From IMG/VR virus record IMGVR_UViG_3300017971_000777, positions 1 through 23,238 of that record: a stretch of DNA of 23,238 bases. One strand, 5' to 3'. The notes under the pieces are model-generated. The model saw only the letters and a program-made list of their open reading frames with translations. It made no database searches and was not told the DNA's origin. The position numbers were made by a program, and so were the translations under genes. Source of the stretch: a virus. Shown here one piece after another: positions 5,739 through 13,729 of the stretch (positions are counted from its first letter, which is position 1; each line of letters begins with the position of its first letter).

Positions 5739-7498
5739 GTAATTGTATCCCATGCCCGCCTTGCGAAGGCGACGAACCGCTCGTCTGCGAGCCATACGGA
5801 ACCGTAACCACAGGCAACCGCATTCTGGTGGAAGACGATGCGTTCTGCACGAAGACGCTGACCAACCCGTCTGTTCCAGCAACATTGGTGTGGGACAATG
5901 GGATCAAGTGGGAAACGCCGGGGACCGTAGGGTTCGATGAGTTTACTGATTACACCGCCACAGGAACAACCGAAGCTAGGAATCTTGTAACGAGGTCATC
6001 CGACTATATCAATGTGCTGGATTTCGGGGCAGACCAAACCGGGACCGCAGATAGTTCCCCCGCCTTCCAAGCGGCAGTCAACGCTTGCGGGACATCTGGG
6101 GTTGTTAATATTCCGAGAGGCATATATCGCTTGAATTCAAATGTGTCGTCCGGCTCAAAAGCAATATCATTCAACATTGATGCTGATGTGACCTTTACTG
6201 GCGGAGGTCAAATTTTGGACCCGGCGCTATATGGATACTTCTACAATGGGAATATCCAAGACAGTCCGACATCGCGCATTGTTGGAACGAGTTCCTCCCC
6301 AGTAAATAATTCCGCAGCCTCTGCGGCATTCACGAAGCATTCCAGCCTTGGGGCATCCGGCACATTCCAAAACCCGGCATTGTTTGCGGTTGGATACAAA
6401 TACAGCACGGCAGTCACATCCCGCGTGCAGGGAATCTACGCAGAGGCAATTGACAAGGCTGGTGCATTTGGAACCTTTGTCGAGGGCGGAAGGTTCTCTG
6501 GAATCGTTGACTCTGGATACAATAATAGGGGAGACGCCTATGGAATTATTGCGTATGCCCAAGCTGGAACCTCTCCGGCAGATACGCCTAATGGTTCTTA
6601 CTGCGTTGCGGCGGAGGGTGAAATTCAATGGTGGCACCAAACCCCAAGGCCAGCGATTAGGAGCCTAAACCCAAATAATTTCTCAAGTGCCTTTGTTGCA
6701 ACCAACAGGACTATTGGAAGCACAGAGGGTGACGCAGCGTTCATGGTCAATCCATTCACGGATGTTGGGTGGAAGGGCGGCTTTATCGTTCCCGATAGCG
6801 TGGGGGCGGCTCAAGTGACCGATGCAGCTTTCGGATGCTACCAGCAAAATATTGCTTACGGGTTGGACTTGGCGCAGGGATCGTATTCATTCGCCGCCAT
6901 CTCGATTCCAAACAATACCGCGATCCGCGCATACAACGCCGCCGGGACATCGGAAGAAAACATTCTTACACTCAATGGGATTGATGTTCTGTCGGTTGGC
7001 ATTGATACGAATGTTGCCCATGTCCAAACTAAAAACCTATTACCATCCGCCGGGAACACATGGTTGCTTGGATCAAATCCAGCCCCATGGCAGAACATCT
7101 ATTCAAACAACCCGCTCAATGTGGTGTCGGATGCAAGGCTGAAGAAAGACATTGAGGACTGCGATCTCGGATTGGACTTCATCAAGGAACTTCGCCCGGT
7201 CAGCTACAAGTTCATTGAGGGCAGTAAGAATGCCGTCAAGTTTGAGAACGGTGAAGTTACTGAAACCGAATCCATTCCCGGCGTCCGCACGCATTATGGC
7301 TTGCTTGCTCAAGATGTGAGGGATGTTCTCGGTAAGTTCAACTTGGATGGCAATAGCTTTGCTGGATGGAACTTGGCAGACAAGGATGATCCGGAGAGCG
7401 CCCAGTCGTTGCGCTACGAGTCTTTTATCTCGCCAATTATCAAAGCGATCAAAGAGATTGCACAGAAGGTTGAGGAAATTGAATCCAAACTTAACTAA
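5735..7498 (+). CDS. Tail fibre 2 with S74 chaperone domain
   Basis: This is a 587-residue fibre. The N-terminus MSNCIPCPPCEGDEP is Cys/Pro-rich. It is followed by a short version of the shared anchor (VWDNGIKWE, FDEFTDYTATGTTEARNLVT) and a degenerate pectate-lyase-like entry motif, NVLDFGADQTGTADSSPAFQ, from residue 96. The body is beta-rich and, unlike fibres 1 and 3, not AT-rich. The C-terminal domain from SDARLKKDIEDCDLGLDFIK (S465) is a clear peptidase S74 chaperone: RPVSYKF, THYGLLAQDV and LRYESFISPIIKAIKEI match the family pattern. It ends in a short coiled coil (IKEIAQKVEEIESKLN). Ser465 is the expected autocleavage residue, by family knowledge. Role: trimeric host-binding fibre. Confidence 0.85.
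   Translation: MSNCIPCPPCEGDEPLVCEPYGTVTTGNRILVEDDAFCTKTLTNPSVPATLVWDNGIKWETPGTVGFDEFTDYTATGTTEARNLVTRSSDYINVLDFGADQTGTADSSPAFQAAVNACGTSGVVNIPRGIYRLNSNVSSGSKAISFNIDADVTFTGGGQILDPALYGYFYNGNIQDSPTSRIVGTSSSPVNNSAASAAFTKHSSLGASGTFQNPALFAVGYKYSTAVTSRVQGIYAEAIDKAGAFGTFVEGGRFSGIVDSGYNNRGDAYGIIAYAQAGTSPADTPNGSYCVAAEGEIQWWHQTPRPAIRSLNPNNFSSAFVATNRTIGSTEGDAAFMVNPFTDVGWKGGFIVPDSVGAAQVTDAAFGCYQQNIAYGLDLAQGSYSFAAISIPNNTAIRAYNAAGTSEENILTLNGIDVLSVGIDTNVAHVQTKNLLPSAGNTWLLGSNPAPWQNIYSNNPLNVVSDARLKKDIEDCDLGLDFIKELRPVSYKFIEGSKNAVKFENGEVTETESIPGVRTHYGLLAQDVRDVLGKFNLDGNSFAGWNLADKDDPESAQSLRYESFISPIIKAIKEIAQKVEEIESKLN
6784..6797 (+). repeat. Palindrome family, degenerate copy TATCGTTCCCGATA
   Basis: It keeps TATCG/CGATA arms around a TTCC centre. 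Coding in fibre 2 as IVPD. It is weaker than the exact copies and could be chance. Confidence 0.35.
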
Positions 7499-7500
7499 TT

Positions 7501-9696
7501 ATGTCTTGCTGCAAAACATACGATCCCTGCCTTGATGGCAAGCTGAACCAAATCGGAAGCTACGCCTCTGCCGCTAGACAGAGCGCAACAAGTGCCGCAG
7601 CAAGCGAGGCCGCTGCGGATGCTGACGCCGCCGCCGCCGCAGCCAGCGCAACCCAAACAAACAACTACCTAACGCAAGTAACAAACATCTTTGAGAACTT
7701 TGACGAGCGTTATCTTGGATCGAAAAGCGTTCCGCCTACGGTAGACAATCAAGGAAACCCCCTACAAGAAGGGGCGATGTATTGGAACTCGGTAAGCAAT
7801 GGGTTGTTTATTTGGGACGGATCGGTGTGGGTGGCTCTGCCTACTGGATTTGATGAGTTCACAAACTTCCTTGCAACTGGAACTACGTTCGCCCGCAACC
7901 TTGTTACTCGGGAAGCTGATGTAGTGAATGTAAGGGACTTCGGCGCGGTCGGTGATGGCGTTACGGATGATACTGCCGCGATTCAAGCGGCGATTATTAC
8001 ATCTGATTTTATTTTTATTCCAAAAGGAATTTATTTTATTAACACAAATCTAACAATACCACAAAATGTAACATTTGAATTTGTTAATGGAGCAAAGTTT
8101 CTTTTAGGTGCTGGAAAAACAATCACATGGAATGGAGGAATTATTGCTGGTGATTACCAAGAGATTTTTTCTGGAGATTTGATTCAATCATCATTTATTC
8201 CAAATTCAGTAATTCCATATACATTCGGAATACAAGGGAATCCTAAAATAAAATATAGCACACCATTTTGGTTTGGAGCAAAAGCAGATTACGATCCAAT
8301 TTCTAATATTGGAACTGATGACAGAATTGCTATTGTTTGCGCTCAATACTTTGGGAAAACAACATATTTCCCATCTGGATCATATAAAATAGTAGGGAAT
8401 ATAAATGAAAAAAGGTCTAACACATATATGTATGGTGCAGGTGCATCATCTAAAATTTACCAAAGAGATACAGGCCCATCAGGAACTGGAGCATTGATTA
8501 ATATTGGAGGTAACAATGGTGGCGTTGGTATTGAATATGCAATCATTGAAAATATATGGGCAGACTGCGATCAGTTAACGAATGAAAACATGATTGGCAT
8601 TGGTTCTGACGCAATTGGATTCGCCCGAAAATGTAAAGTTGATATTACAGGAGGAAATTCTGGTAGAGCAGCGGCAACAATGCAGGGGAATGTAACGGAA
8701 TGTTATATTAATCTTATTGCAGAAGACGCTGTTACAGAACTTTCAGCATCAGGAAGATATGCGGCATCAATCGAAAGCACATTTGGAACTCCAAGCACCA
8801 TAAGAAGCAATAAAATAGATATTGTTATTAATTCATCAGTTCAAAATGGTGCTACAATTTATGATGCTGAAGATTGTGAAATAAACTTCTTATGTAAAAA
8901 TATTATTGGTGATCCAGCTATAGGAGAAGGAACACTTGTAAGATTAAGGGGTATTGGTAGAGGCAATAAAATAAACGCTATTGCTGAAGAAATTAATAAC
9001 AGATTAATTTCATCTGAGGCAACTCATGTTGATTTTATTGTAAATGCACAATGTAAAATTGTAAAGTCAGATTTATCTTCAGTTGTTTATCCGTATCAAA
9101 TCAATGGAATTAATGGGAAAGTAAATATAATTATTCAAGATCATCAAGATGATGGTTCGGGAGAAATTAATGGGACTGGAATTGAAGCAAATATATCAAT
9201 TAAAGCTAATTCTAATACAACACTTGCTCCTATTGATATAACTGGAGATTATTGCGAAGTTAGACCGAATGTAGAGGGAACATCTTGCACAAATGGAGTT
9301 ATTCTTGTTCGAGGAAATGGCAACAAAGTAATTGGTGGATATGTAAAAAGAGGAACAGGATTAAAAGGAGTAAGAATTTTAGGAACAGATTCCCAATGTA
9401 TTGGAACAACTGTATTGGGCGATGGAATTGAAGCTATCAGAGTTGAATCTTCTGCTGTTCGCCCTATCGTCACAAGCAATTCTCTTATAGGCTCATCTCC
9501 AACAATAGTGACAATTTTTTCTGGCTCATCTTCTGGATGTATTGCAAACAATACAAATGATACAGGAACATCTACTGGAAAAATGATTAGAATTGGAAAT
9601 TACGCATTATGGACTGATGCGACTGGAGATTTAAGAATTATCAATGGAACTCCAACATCAGACACAGATGGAACTGTTGTAGGGACGCAATCATAA
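7501..9696 (+). CDS. Tail fibre/tailspike 3: beta-helix, no S74 domain
   Basis: This 731-residue protein begins MSCCKTYDPCLDGKLNQIGS. It continues through an Ala-rich helical stalk (about residues 25-52), the shared module PTVDNQGNPLQEGAMYWNSV and the anchor RNLVTREADVVNVRDFGAVG. The canonical GDGVTDDTAAIQAA entry to a pectate-lyase-3 beta-helix starts at residue 146. A second such motif, PFWFGAKADYD, appears at 255-265, then long beta-helix repeats (GNGNKVIGGYVKRG). The region 7985-9690 is AT-rich. The C-terminus TPTSDTDGTVVGTQS is a cap seen in other phage fibres; no S74 chaperone is present. Some of these spikes degrade surface polysaccharide, but no catalytic residues can be assigned here. 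Confidence 0.82.
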   Translation: MSCCKTYDPCLDGKLNQIGSYASAARQSATSAAASEAAADADAAAAAASATQTNNYLTQVTNIFENFDERYLGSKSVPPTVDNQGNPLQEGAMYWNSVSNGLFIWDGSVWVALPTGFDEFTNFLATGTTFARNLVTREADVVNVRDFGAVGDGVTDDTAAIQAAIITSDFIFIPKGIYFINTNLTIPQNVTFEFVNGAKFLLGAGKTITWNGGIIAGDYQEIFSGDLIQSSFIPNSVIPYTFGIQGNPKIKYSTPFWFGAKADYDPISNIGTDDRIAIVCAQYFGKTTYFPSGSYKIVGNINEKRSNTYMYGAGASSKIYQRDTGPSGTGALINIGGNNGGVGIEYAIIENIWADCDQLTNENMIGIGSDAIGFARKCKVDITGGNSGRAAATMQGNVTECYINLIAEDAVTELSASGRYAASIESTFGTPSTIRSNKIDIVINSSVQNGATIYDAEDCEINFLCKNIIGDPAIGEGTLVRLRGIGRGNKINAIAEEINNRLISSEATHVDFIVNAQCKIVKSDLSSVVYPYQINGINGKVNIIIQDHQDDGSGEINGTGIEANISIKANSNTTLAPIDITGDYCEVRPNVEGTSCTNGVILVRGNGNKVIGGYVKRGTGLKGVRILGTDSQCIGTTVLGDGIEAIRVESSAVRPIVTSNSLIGSSPTIVTIFSGSSSGCIANNTNDTGTSTGKMIRIGNYALWTDATGDLRIINGTPTSDTDGTVVGTQS
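7894..7992 (+). repeat. Shared fibre anchor DNA, copy 2
   Basis: The partner of 3553-3651 in fibre 3. It carries the canonical GDGVTDDTAA coding sequence instead of a palindrome. Homology fades on both sides, suggesting recombination or duplication between the fibre genes. Confidence 0.8.
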
Positions 9697-9699
9697 TAA

Positions 9700-9726
9700 A
9701 TGCCAACAGAAGGATCAGTATTTGAT
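9700..9726 (+). repeat. 27-bp repeat, intact copy at the start of the nozzle-like gene
   Basis: Identical to 5534-5560. Here it is the functional 5' end of a 619-codon gene; at 5534 it is a fragment. Confidence 0.8.
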
Positions 9727-11559
9727 GGATTTACTAGTATCGTAGCACAAGACGCCGATACTCATCCTTCTTATCTGCCAGAGTTCTATGTAGCCGAGTC
9801 GGTGAATCGGACCTTTAGGGGAGGAGTAAACCGCACTAGACCAGCTATTAGGTGGCTGGAGCTTTACCCCGGCGAGGAAGAATCACCGACTATCGTTGAC
9901 GATATTCAGAACGGGAACTTCCAAGGGAGCTACCCGTATCGTGCTACCAACTACGAGACGAGCGACGGGCTACTCTTGTCGGTGTCCGGCGTGATCTACT
10001 TCATCCGCATCGTGAACAATGTCGGGTATTGCTACGAGATACCAAGGGACAATACCACATTCACTACTTGGAACGACCCAAGCCTAATGCACACATGGTT
10101 CGTGCAGGCCGAGGATCGGGTCTACATCCAGAACGGGTATCAGGCGGCTATTGCATGGGATGGGAATATCAATAGCCCAGCGAAGAGGCTGAACCCATTC
10201 TTGCAGCAGATGCCGATTGGCACGCTGATGGAGTATGCCTTCGGGCGGGTCTTCGTGAGCGACCGATTCAACCAAATCTACGCATCGGACATCATCTTCG
10301 GCAACGGTTTTACCGATACGAGCAACACCGAGAACTTCACGGAGATTACCTACTGGGCAGAAGGTGGAGCATTCGCCACTCCAAGCACGATGGGGAACAT
10401 CACGGCAATGAAAGTGATGCCATACATCGGCGGCAACCTGCGCGGGCAGGGAGAGCTTGTGGTCCTCACAGAGAACGGAGCCTTCTCGATGGATGTGGGC
10501 CTTCCCCGCTCAGTCTGGAACAGCCAACAGGTTCAGCGCATCTCGCTGCTGGGTCGGGGCTGCACCTCTCCATATGTGGCATTAGCGAATAGTGAATTGT
10601 GGTTCCGCTCCCACGATGGTTGGGCATTCTACTCCAACAGCCAATCCGAGTTCGGGCGATACTTCTCCATGAGGAAGCTCTCTAGGGAGGTGAATAAATG
10701 GGTTGGCAGAGACACGCCTTGGCTGCGTCAGTTTGCAAGCACAATGTTCTTCGACAACTATCTGATCAGCACAGTAGCCCCAGAGACGCAGAGAACCGAC
10801 GCCCCCGGCTTGAACCGCTACCACAGGGGTATGGTTGTGCTGGACCTAGACAACTCCTCTAGCCCCGCGCCGGATGCGAACCTCTCTTTCCGCTGGAATG
10901 GGGTGTGGTCAGGCGTCCGACCCACTCAATGTCTCGCCGCCCAGATCAACAGCGATAAGAGGGGATTCATCTGGAGCTTCGATCAAGACGCCAAGAATAG
11001 GCTCTACGAGATCACCACAAACAACCAAGACGATTACGGTCCCACGGGAACCTCGCCGATCAAGAGCTTCTTCATCTCTGGCAGGTATGACTTCAACCGC
11101 AGCGGGGCTACCAACAAGTTCCAAAGGAAGAAGCTGACCGGAGGAGAGATGTGGATGAGTGAGATACCCGGCACGGTGGGTAGCCAAGTCGAGTATCGGA
11201 GCGATTCGTATCCTTGCTGGTCGGAGCTAAAGGTTCCAACAGAATACGGATGCAATCCCTGTGTCCCGCAGGTGGAATCATGCACCCCGCTCCGTAGTGG
11301 TAATCGCTACAAACGCTACAAGTTCACCACCCCAAATCCCCAAGAGTGCAATGATATCGCAGGAATCCCATCGGTGGAGGGAAGCGAGTTCCAACTGAAG
11401 GTAAACTTGGAAGGAACCGCCACAGTAGATCGGGTGAGGATCATGGCGAACATCAAGGATGGGGCCATGAATACGGTGGGTGACTGCCCCGAAGATGATG
11501 AAGAGTGCAGCAAATTTCTCTGTTGCCAAGAAAGATATTACGATTATTCTATAACTTAA
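9700..11559 (+). CDS. Virion structural protein, tail nozzle-like (tubular protein B type)
   Basis: A 619-residue protein starting MPTEGSVFDGFTSIVAQDAD, three bases after fibre 3. It is strand-rich throughout, with repeated blade-like segments such as LLLSVSGVIYFIRI, RVYIQNGYQAAIAWDG, GELVVLTENGAFSMDVG and SELWFRSHDGWAFYSN. This would fit a beta-propeller nozzle like T7 gp12. It precedes an adaptor-like gene and ejection-type proteins, which supports a tail role. Two Cys clusters stand out: CNPCVPQVESC at 518-528 and five cysteines between 596 and 609. The first nine codons are duplicated at 5534-5560. An exact palindrome lies at 9891-9904 (residues IVDD). The nozzle assignment is inference; virion structural is safer. 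Confidence 0.55.
   Translation: MPTEGSVFDGFTSIVAQDADTHPSYLPEFYVAESVNRTFRGGVNRTRPAIRWLELYPGEEESPTIVDDIQNGNFQGSYPYRATNYETSDGLLLSVSGVIYFIRIVNNVGYCYEIPRDNTTFTTWNDPSLMHTWFVQAEDRVYIQNGYQAAIAWDGNINSPAKRLNPFLQQMPIGTLMEYAFGRVFVSDRFNQIYASDIIFGNGFTDTSNTENFTEITYWAEGGAFATPSTMGNITAMKVMPYIGGNLRGQGELVVLTENGAFSMDVGLPRSVWNSQQVQRISLLGRGCTSPYVALANSELWFRSHDGWAFYSNSQSEFGRYFSMRKLSREVNKWVGRDTPWLRQFASTMFFDNYLISTVAPETQRTDAPGLNRYHRGMVVLDLDNSSSPAPDANLSFRWNGVWSGVRPTQCLAAQINSDKRGFIWSFDQDAKNRLYEITTNNQDDYGPTGTSPIKSFFISGRYDFNRSGATNKFQRKKLTGGEMWMSEIPGTVGSQVEYRSDSYPCWSELKVPTEYGCNPCVPQVESCTPLRSGNRYKRYKFTTPNPQECNDIAGIPSVEGSEFQLKVNLEGTATVDRVRIMANIKDGAMNTVGDCPEDDEECSKFLCCQERYYDYSIT
9891..9904 (+). repeat. Exact 14-bp palindrome in the nozzle-like gene
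   Basis: An exact TATCGTTGACGATA, codons ATC GTT GAC GAT (IVDD), near the 5' end of the gene at residues 65-68. Confidence 0.85.
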
Positions 11560-12075
11560 ATGGACAATCAGCAAAGCAGTCCTCAAATTATCTTTCCCAA
11601 TGTCCCAAGCGACTTCTGTCCTACTGGGGATTGGAGCCAAGTGCTTCAGCAGTTTATTGATACGGTGCTGGCTAATGGCACGATCAATGTGCCGGGGCTT
11701 GGCGATGTAACGCCCGCCGAGATTACCGCCATCAACAACCAACTCTCCTCTCAACAGCTTGAGATTGATGCGCTGGACACTCGCTTAGTTACCGCTGAAA
11801 ACGAGATCGACGCGCTCCAAGCTGGACTTGTTACAGTTAGGACCGGAACGGTGTCGGTCCCCGCTGGGAATAGCACATTGAATATTACTTTCACGGCACT
11901 CCCCGGCACGGATTACGGAGTATCAATTATTCCTGTAGGAACCTCGACAAGTCGTGCTACTATGGGAAGCTATGTATTGCAAGCAGGCCAAACGACCACA
12001 GGATTCACGCTTCTTGTGGAAGACAACCCTGCCACAGTAACCACTCTGCGGTGGACAGCAATTCACACCGCCTAA
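11560..12075 (+). CDS. Coiled-coil plus beta-sandwich structural protein
   Basis: This 171-residue protein begins directly after the preceding stop (no gap). Residues about 20-55 look globular (DWSQVLQQFIDTVLANGTI). Residues about 62-92 show heptads (LSSQQLEIDALDTRLVTAEN) typical of a trimeric coiled coil. Residues 93-171 form a beta-rich domain (TVSVPAGNSTLNITFTALPG ... TTGFTLLVEDNPA). The layout resembles short phage fibre or decoration proteins that trimerise through the coil. I cannot name a family. Position between nozzle-like and adaptor-like genes implies a virion component. Confidence 0.6.
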   Translation: MDNQQSSPQIIFPNVPSDFCPTGDWSQVLQQFIDTVLANGTINVPGLGDVTPAEITAINNQLSSQQLEIDALDTRLVTAENEIDALQAGLVTVRTGTVSVPAGNSTLNITFTALPGTDYGVSIIPVGTSTSRATMGSYVLQAGQTTTGFTLLVEDNPATVTTLRWTAIHTA

Positions 12076-12101
12076 ACCACAAAACCAGAAAAACCAAAAC
12101 T

Positions 12102-12257
12102 ATGTTAAAAGGAACAGACCCCAAGTTGATGAGCGGTGGTGCCCCCACTCGCGGCAAAATCCAAGAAGGTATGGGCAACAAACCCAACCTCGGCACCAAG
12201 TCGGCTACTGCCTACTCTGCCAAGCCCCTTCCCACGGTCGGGAAGATGATGAAGTAA
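12102..12257 (+). CDS. Small basic hypothetical protein (51 aa)
   Basis: I chose ATG 12102 (MLKGTDPKLMSGGAPTRGKI). An in-frame ATG at 12051 would start inside the preceding gene. The 51 residues are rich in G, K, P and S, with no hydrophobic segment, ending PLPTVGKMMK. The leader is A-rich without a Shine-Dalgarno. The stop is followed by a single C and then the 14-bp palindrome, which reaches the next ATG. Similar short Gly/Lys-rich proteins occur in podovirus structural clusters, but their function is not known to me. Confidence 0.6.
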   Translation: MLKGTDPKLMSGGAPTRGKIQEGMGNKPNLGTKSATAYSAKPLPTVGKMMK

Positions 12258-12258
12258 C

Positions 12259-12272
12259 TATCGTCAACGATA
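12259..12272 (+). repeat. Exact 14-bp palindrome filling an intergenic gap
   Basis: An exact TATCGTCAACGATA (complement orientation). The gap between TAA 12257 and ATG 12273 is one C plus this palindrome, so it abuts the start codon and takes the place of any ribosome binding site. Confidence 0.88.
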
Positions 12273-13235
12273 ATGCCCCTCACCCTTGAACAGATGGTCG
12301 AGGAAGTGAAGGGTGCGGTTGGCGATAGCGGCACTTGCAGCTACGACTTAGCCAAGACCTACATCAATCGCGCTCGACGCCTCCTTTGGGACAAGCGAGA
12401 GTGGAATGCGACCAGCGAATACGTGTGTATTTGCTGCGTTGAGTGCTGCTTCACGCTACCCCCGCGCTATAGCCAGATACGGGCGGCATGGGTGAACAAC
12501 GACGCGGCGAGCTTGTCGGATGAGTGGTATAACCTGACACCGAATGCGAAGTTCGTGTGGCAGAACAGTTGCCATAGGCAGATCATCGAGGTGGGTGGAA
12601 AGCATGTTGTCTTCCGCGATTACAGGACTCGCCCCTACCAGATCGCCGTGCTGGCGGAGAACATCGAGGATGTGGGAGTAGAGATCAGCTTTGAAGCCTA
12701 CGACGAGTATGGTAGCTACAACCAAGCCACGGTAACAACTGTAGCAAGCCCCGACCTCGCCAAGACGGAGCGCACCTATACTGGTATCAGGGCAGTTAGC
12801 AAGCCCAAGACAAAGGGTAGGATCAGAGTGTATGCCTACGATCCTGTGCTGGAGATCAGCACGCTTATCTCGATCTACCAACCTCAGGACTCCAACCCAA
12901 GCTGGCGTCGATTCAAGGCACCGAAGGGGTGCAATTGCATTACACTCTATGCATCCAAGACATACGCTGATCTTGATGATCCTAATGAGCTAGTCGAGTT
13001 CACGCCGGAAGCCATGTATTTCGCGGTTCTGGCGATTAACTCCAAGGAAAACCGCAAAGGTAATGAGTATCTAGGCAATCTCGGGCTGGCAATCGCGGAG
13101 GAGGAGAAGGCTATGGAGAGCGACGAGATTCCCACAGCGAGTCCGCCGAGGTTCATCGACTACCGCAGGCCGGACAACCTGATCCACGATACCTTCGTCT
13201 CCCCCAGAACGAATGATTACTTCTATTGGCCATGA
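12273..13235 (+). CDS. Head-tail adaptor-like structural protein
   Basis: A 320-residue protein, MPLTLEQMVEEVKGAVGDSG..., starting immediately after the palindrome. The N-terminal part is helical and carries DLAKTYINRARRLLWDKREW. This looks like the helical start of adaptor proteins that follow the portal in podoviruses (T7 gp11 type), where a bundle of long helices precedes beta segments. A striking Cys cluster, VCICCVECC, has five cysteines at 52, 54, 55, 58 and 59. A central beta domain (about 140-220; KTERTYTGIRAV, RIRVYAYDPVLEI) and a helical C-terminal part (GNLGLAIAEEEKAM) follow. Adaptor function is inference from layout and neighbours; a virion role is likely. Confidence 0.5.
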   Translation: MPLTLEQMVEEVKGAVGDSGTCSYDLAKTYINRARRLLWDKREWNATSEYVCICCVECCFTLPPRYSQIRAAWVNNDAASLSDEWYNLTPNAKFVWQNSCHRQIIEVGGKHVVFRDYRTRPYQIAVLAENIEDVGVEISFEAYDEYGSYNQATVTTVASPDLAKTERTYTGIRAVSKPKTKGRIRVYAYDPVLEISTLISIYQPQDSNPSWRRFKAPKGCNCITLYASKTYADLDDPNELVEFTPEAMYFAVLAINSKENRKGNEYLGNLGLAIAEEEKAMESDEIPTASPPRFIDYRRPDNLIHDTFVSPRTNDYFYWP

Positions 13236-13729
13236 CAATAACACTACAAAACAAGATCGACGCATTGAGCGTGGAAGGATTCGGAGACCCCGATGACTTC
13301 TTGAATCAATGCGATGTCGAGATTCTGAAGATGCCGCCGAGGGAATGTCCGGTGACGCACAGGTTCACGCCGGGGCTTTATATCAGAGAGATATTCATGC
13401 CGAAGAATACGATTCTGACCAGCCTGCTCCATCTGACCACCCATCCCTACTTCATCATGCAGGGAGAATTATCGGTGTGGCACAAGGGAATCCAGATTCA
13501 AAGAATCAAAGCTCCCTACACGGGTATCACGGAGGCCGGGACGCGGAGGCTCTTATTCATCCACGAAGATACTATTTGGACAACCTGCCATGTTACTGAT
13601 TTAACTGATCCGGATGAGATCATCGAGTCGATTACTTCAAATGACTTCAATCCTTTAGTGGACAAAACCACTCCCCGACTTAATAGTTGGAGACACAACC
13701 GCAACCAAATTAAGGATTCGCAATGCTAG
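13232..13729 (+). CDS. Cupin-fold protein
   Basis: ATG 13232 overlaps the previous TGA as ATGA; a TTG at 13226 is in frame but unlikely. The 165 residues contain a single-domain cupin pattern: REIFMPKNTILTSLLHLTTH with H67 and H71, then E79 in IMQGELSVW, the turn IKAPYTGITEAGTRR, and motif 2 residues H111 and H120 (FIHEDTIWTTCH). A metal could be bound by H67, H71, E79 and H111. Cupin-like proteins are found in phage structural clusters, but I know of no proven activity. It overlaps the next gene by seven bases. An enzymatic role, a nutrient-linked modification role or a purely structural jelly roll are all possible. Confidence 0.65.
   Translation: MTITLQNKIDALSVEGFGDPDDFLNQCDVEILKMPPRECPVTHRFTPGLYIREIFMPKNTILTSLLHLTTHPYFIMQGELSVWHKGIQIQRIKAPYTGITEAGTRRLLFIHEDTIWTTCHVTDLTDPDEIIESITSNDFNPLVDKTTPRLNSWRHNRNQIKDSQC

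Noticed and set aside
6511-6524. Partial match ATCGTTGAC in fibre 2
   Set aside because: The right arm is missing (followed by TCTGG), so there is no palindrome.
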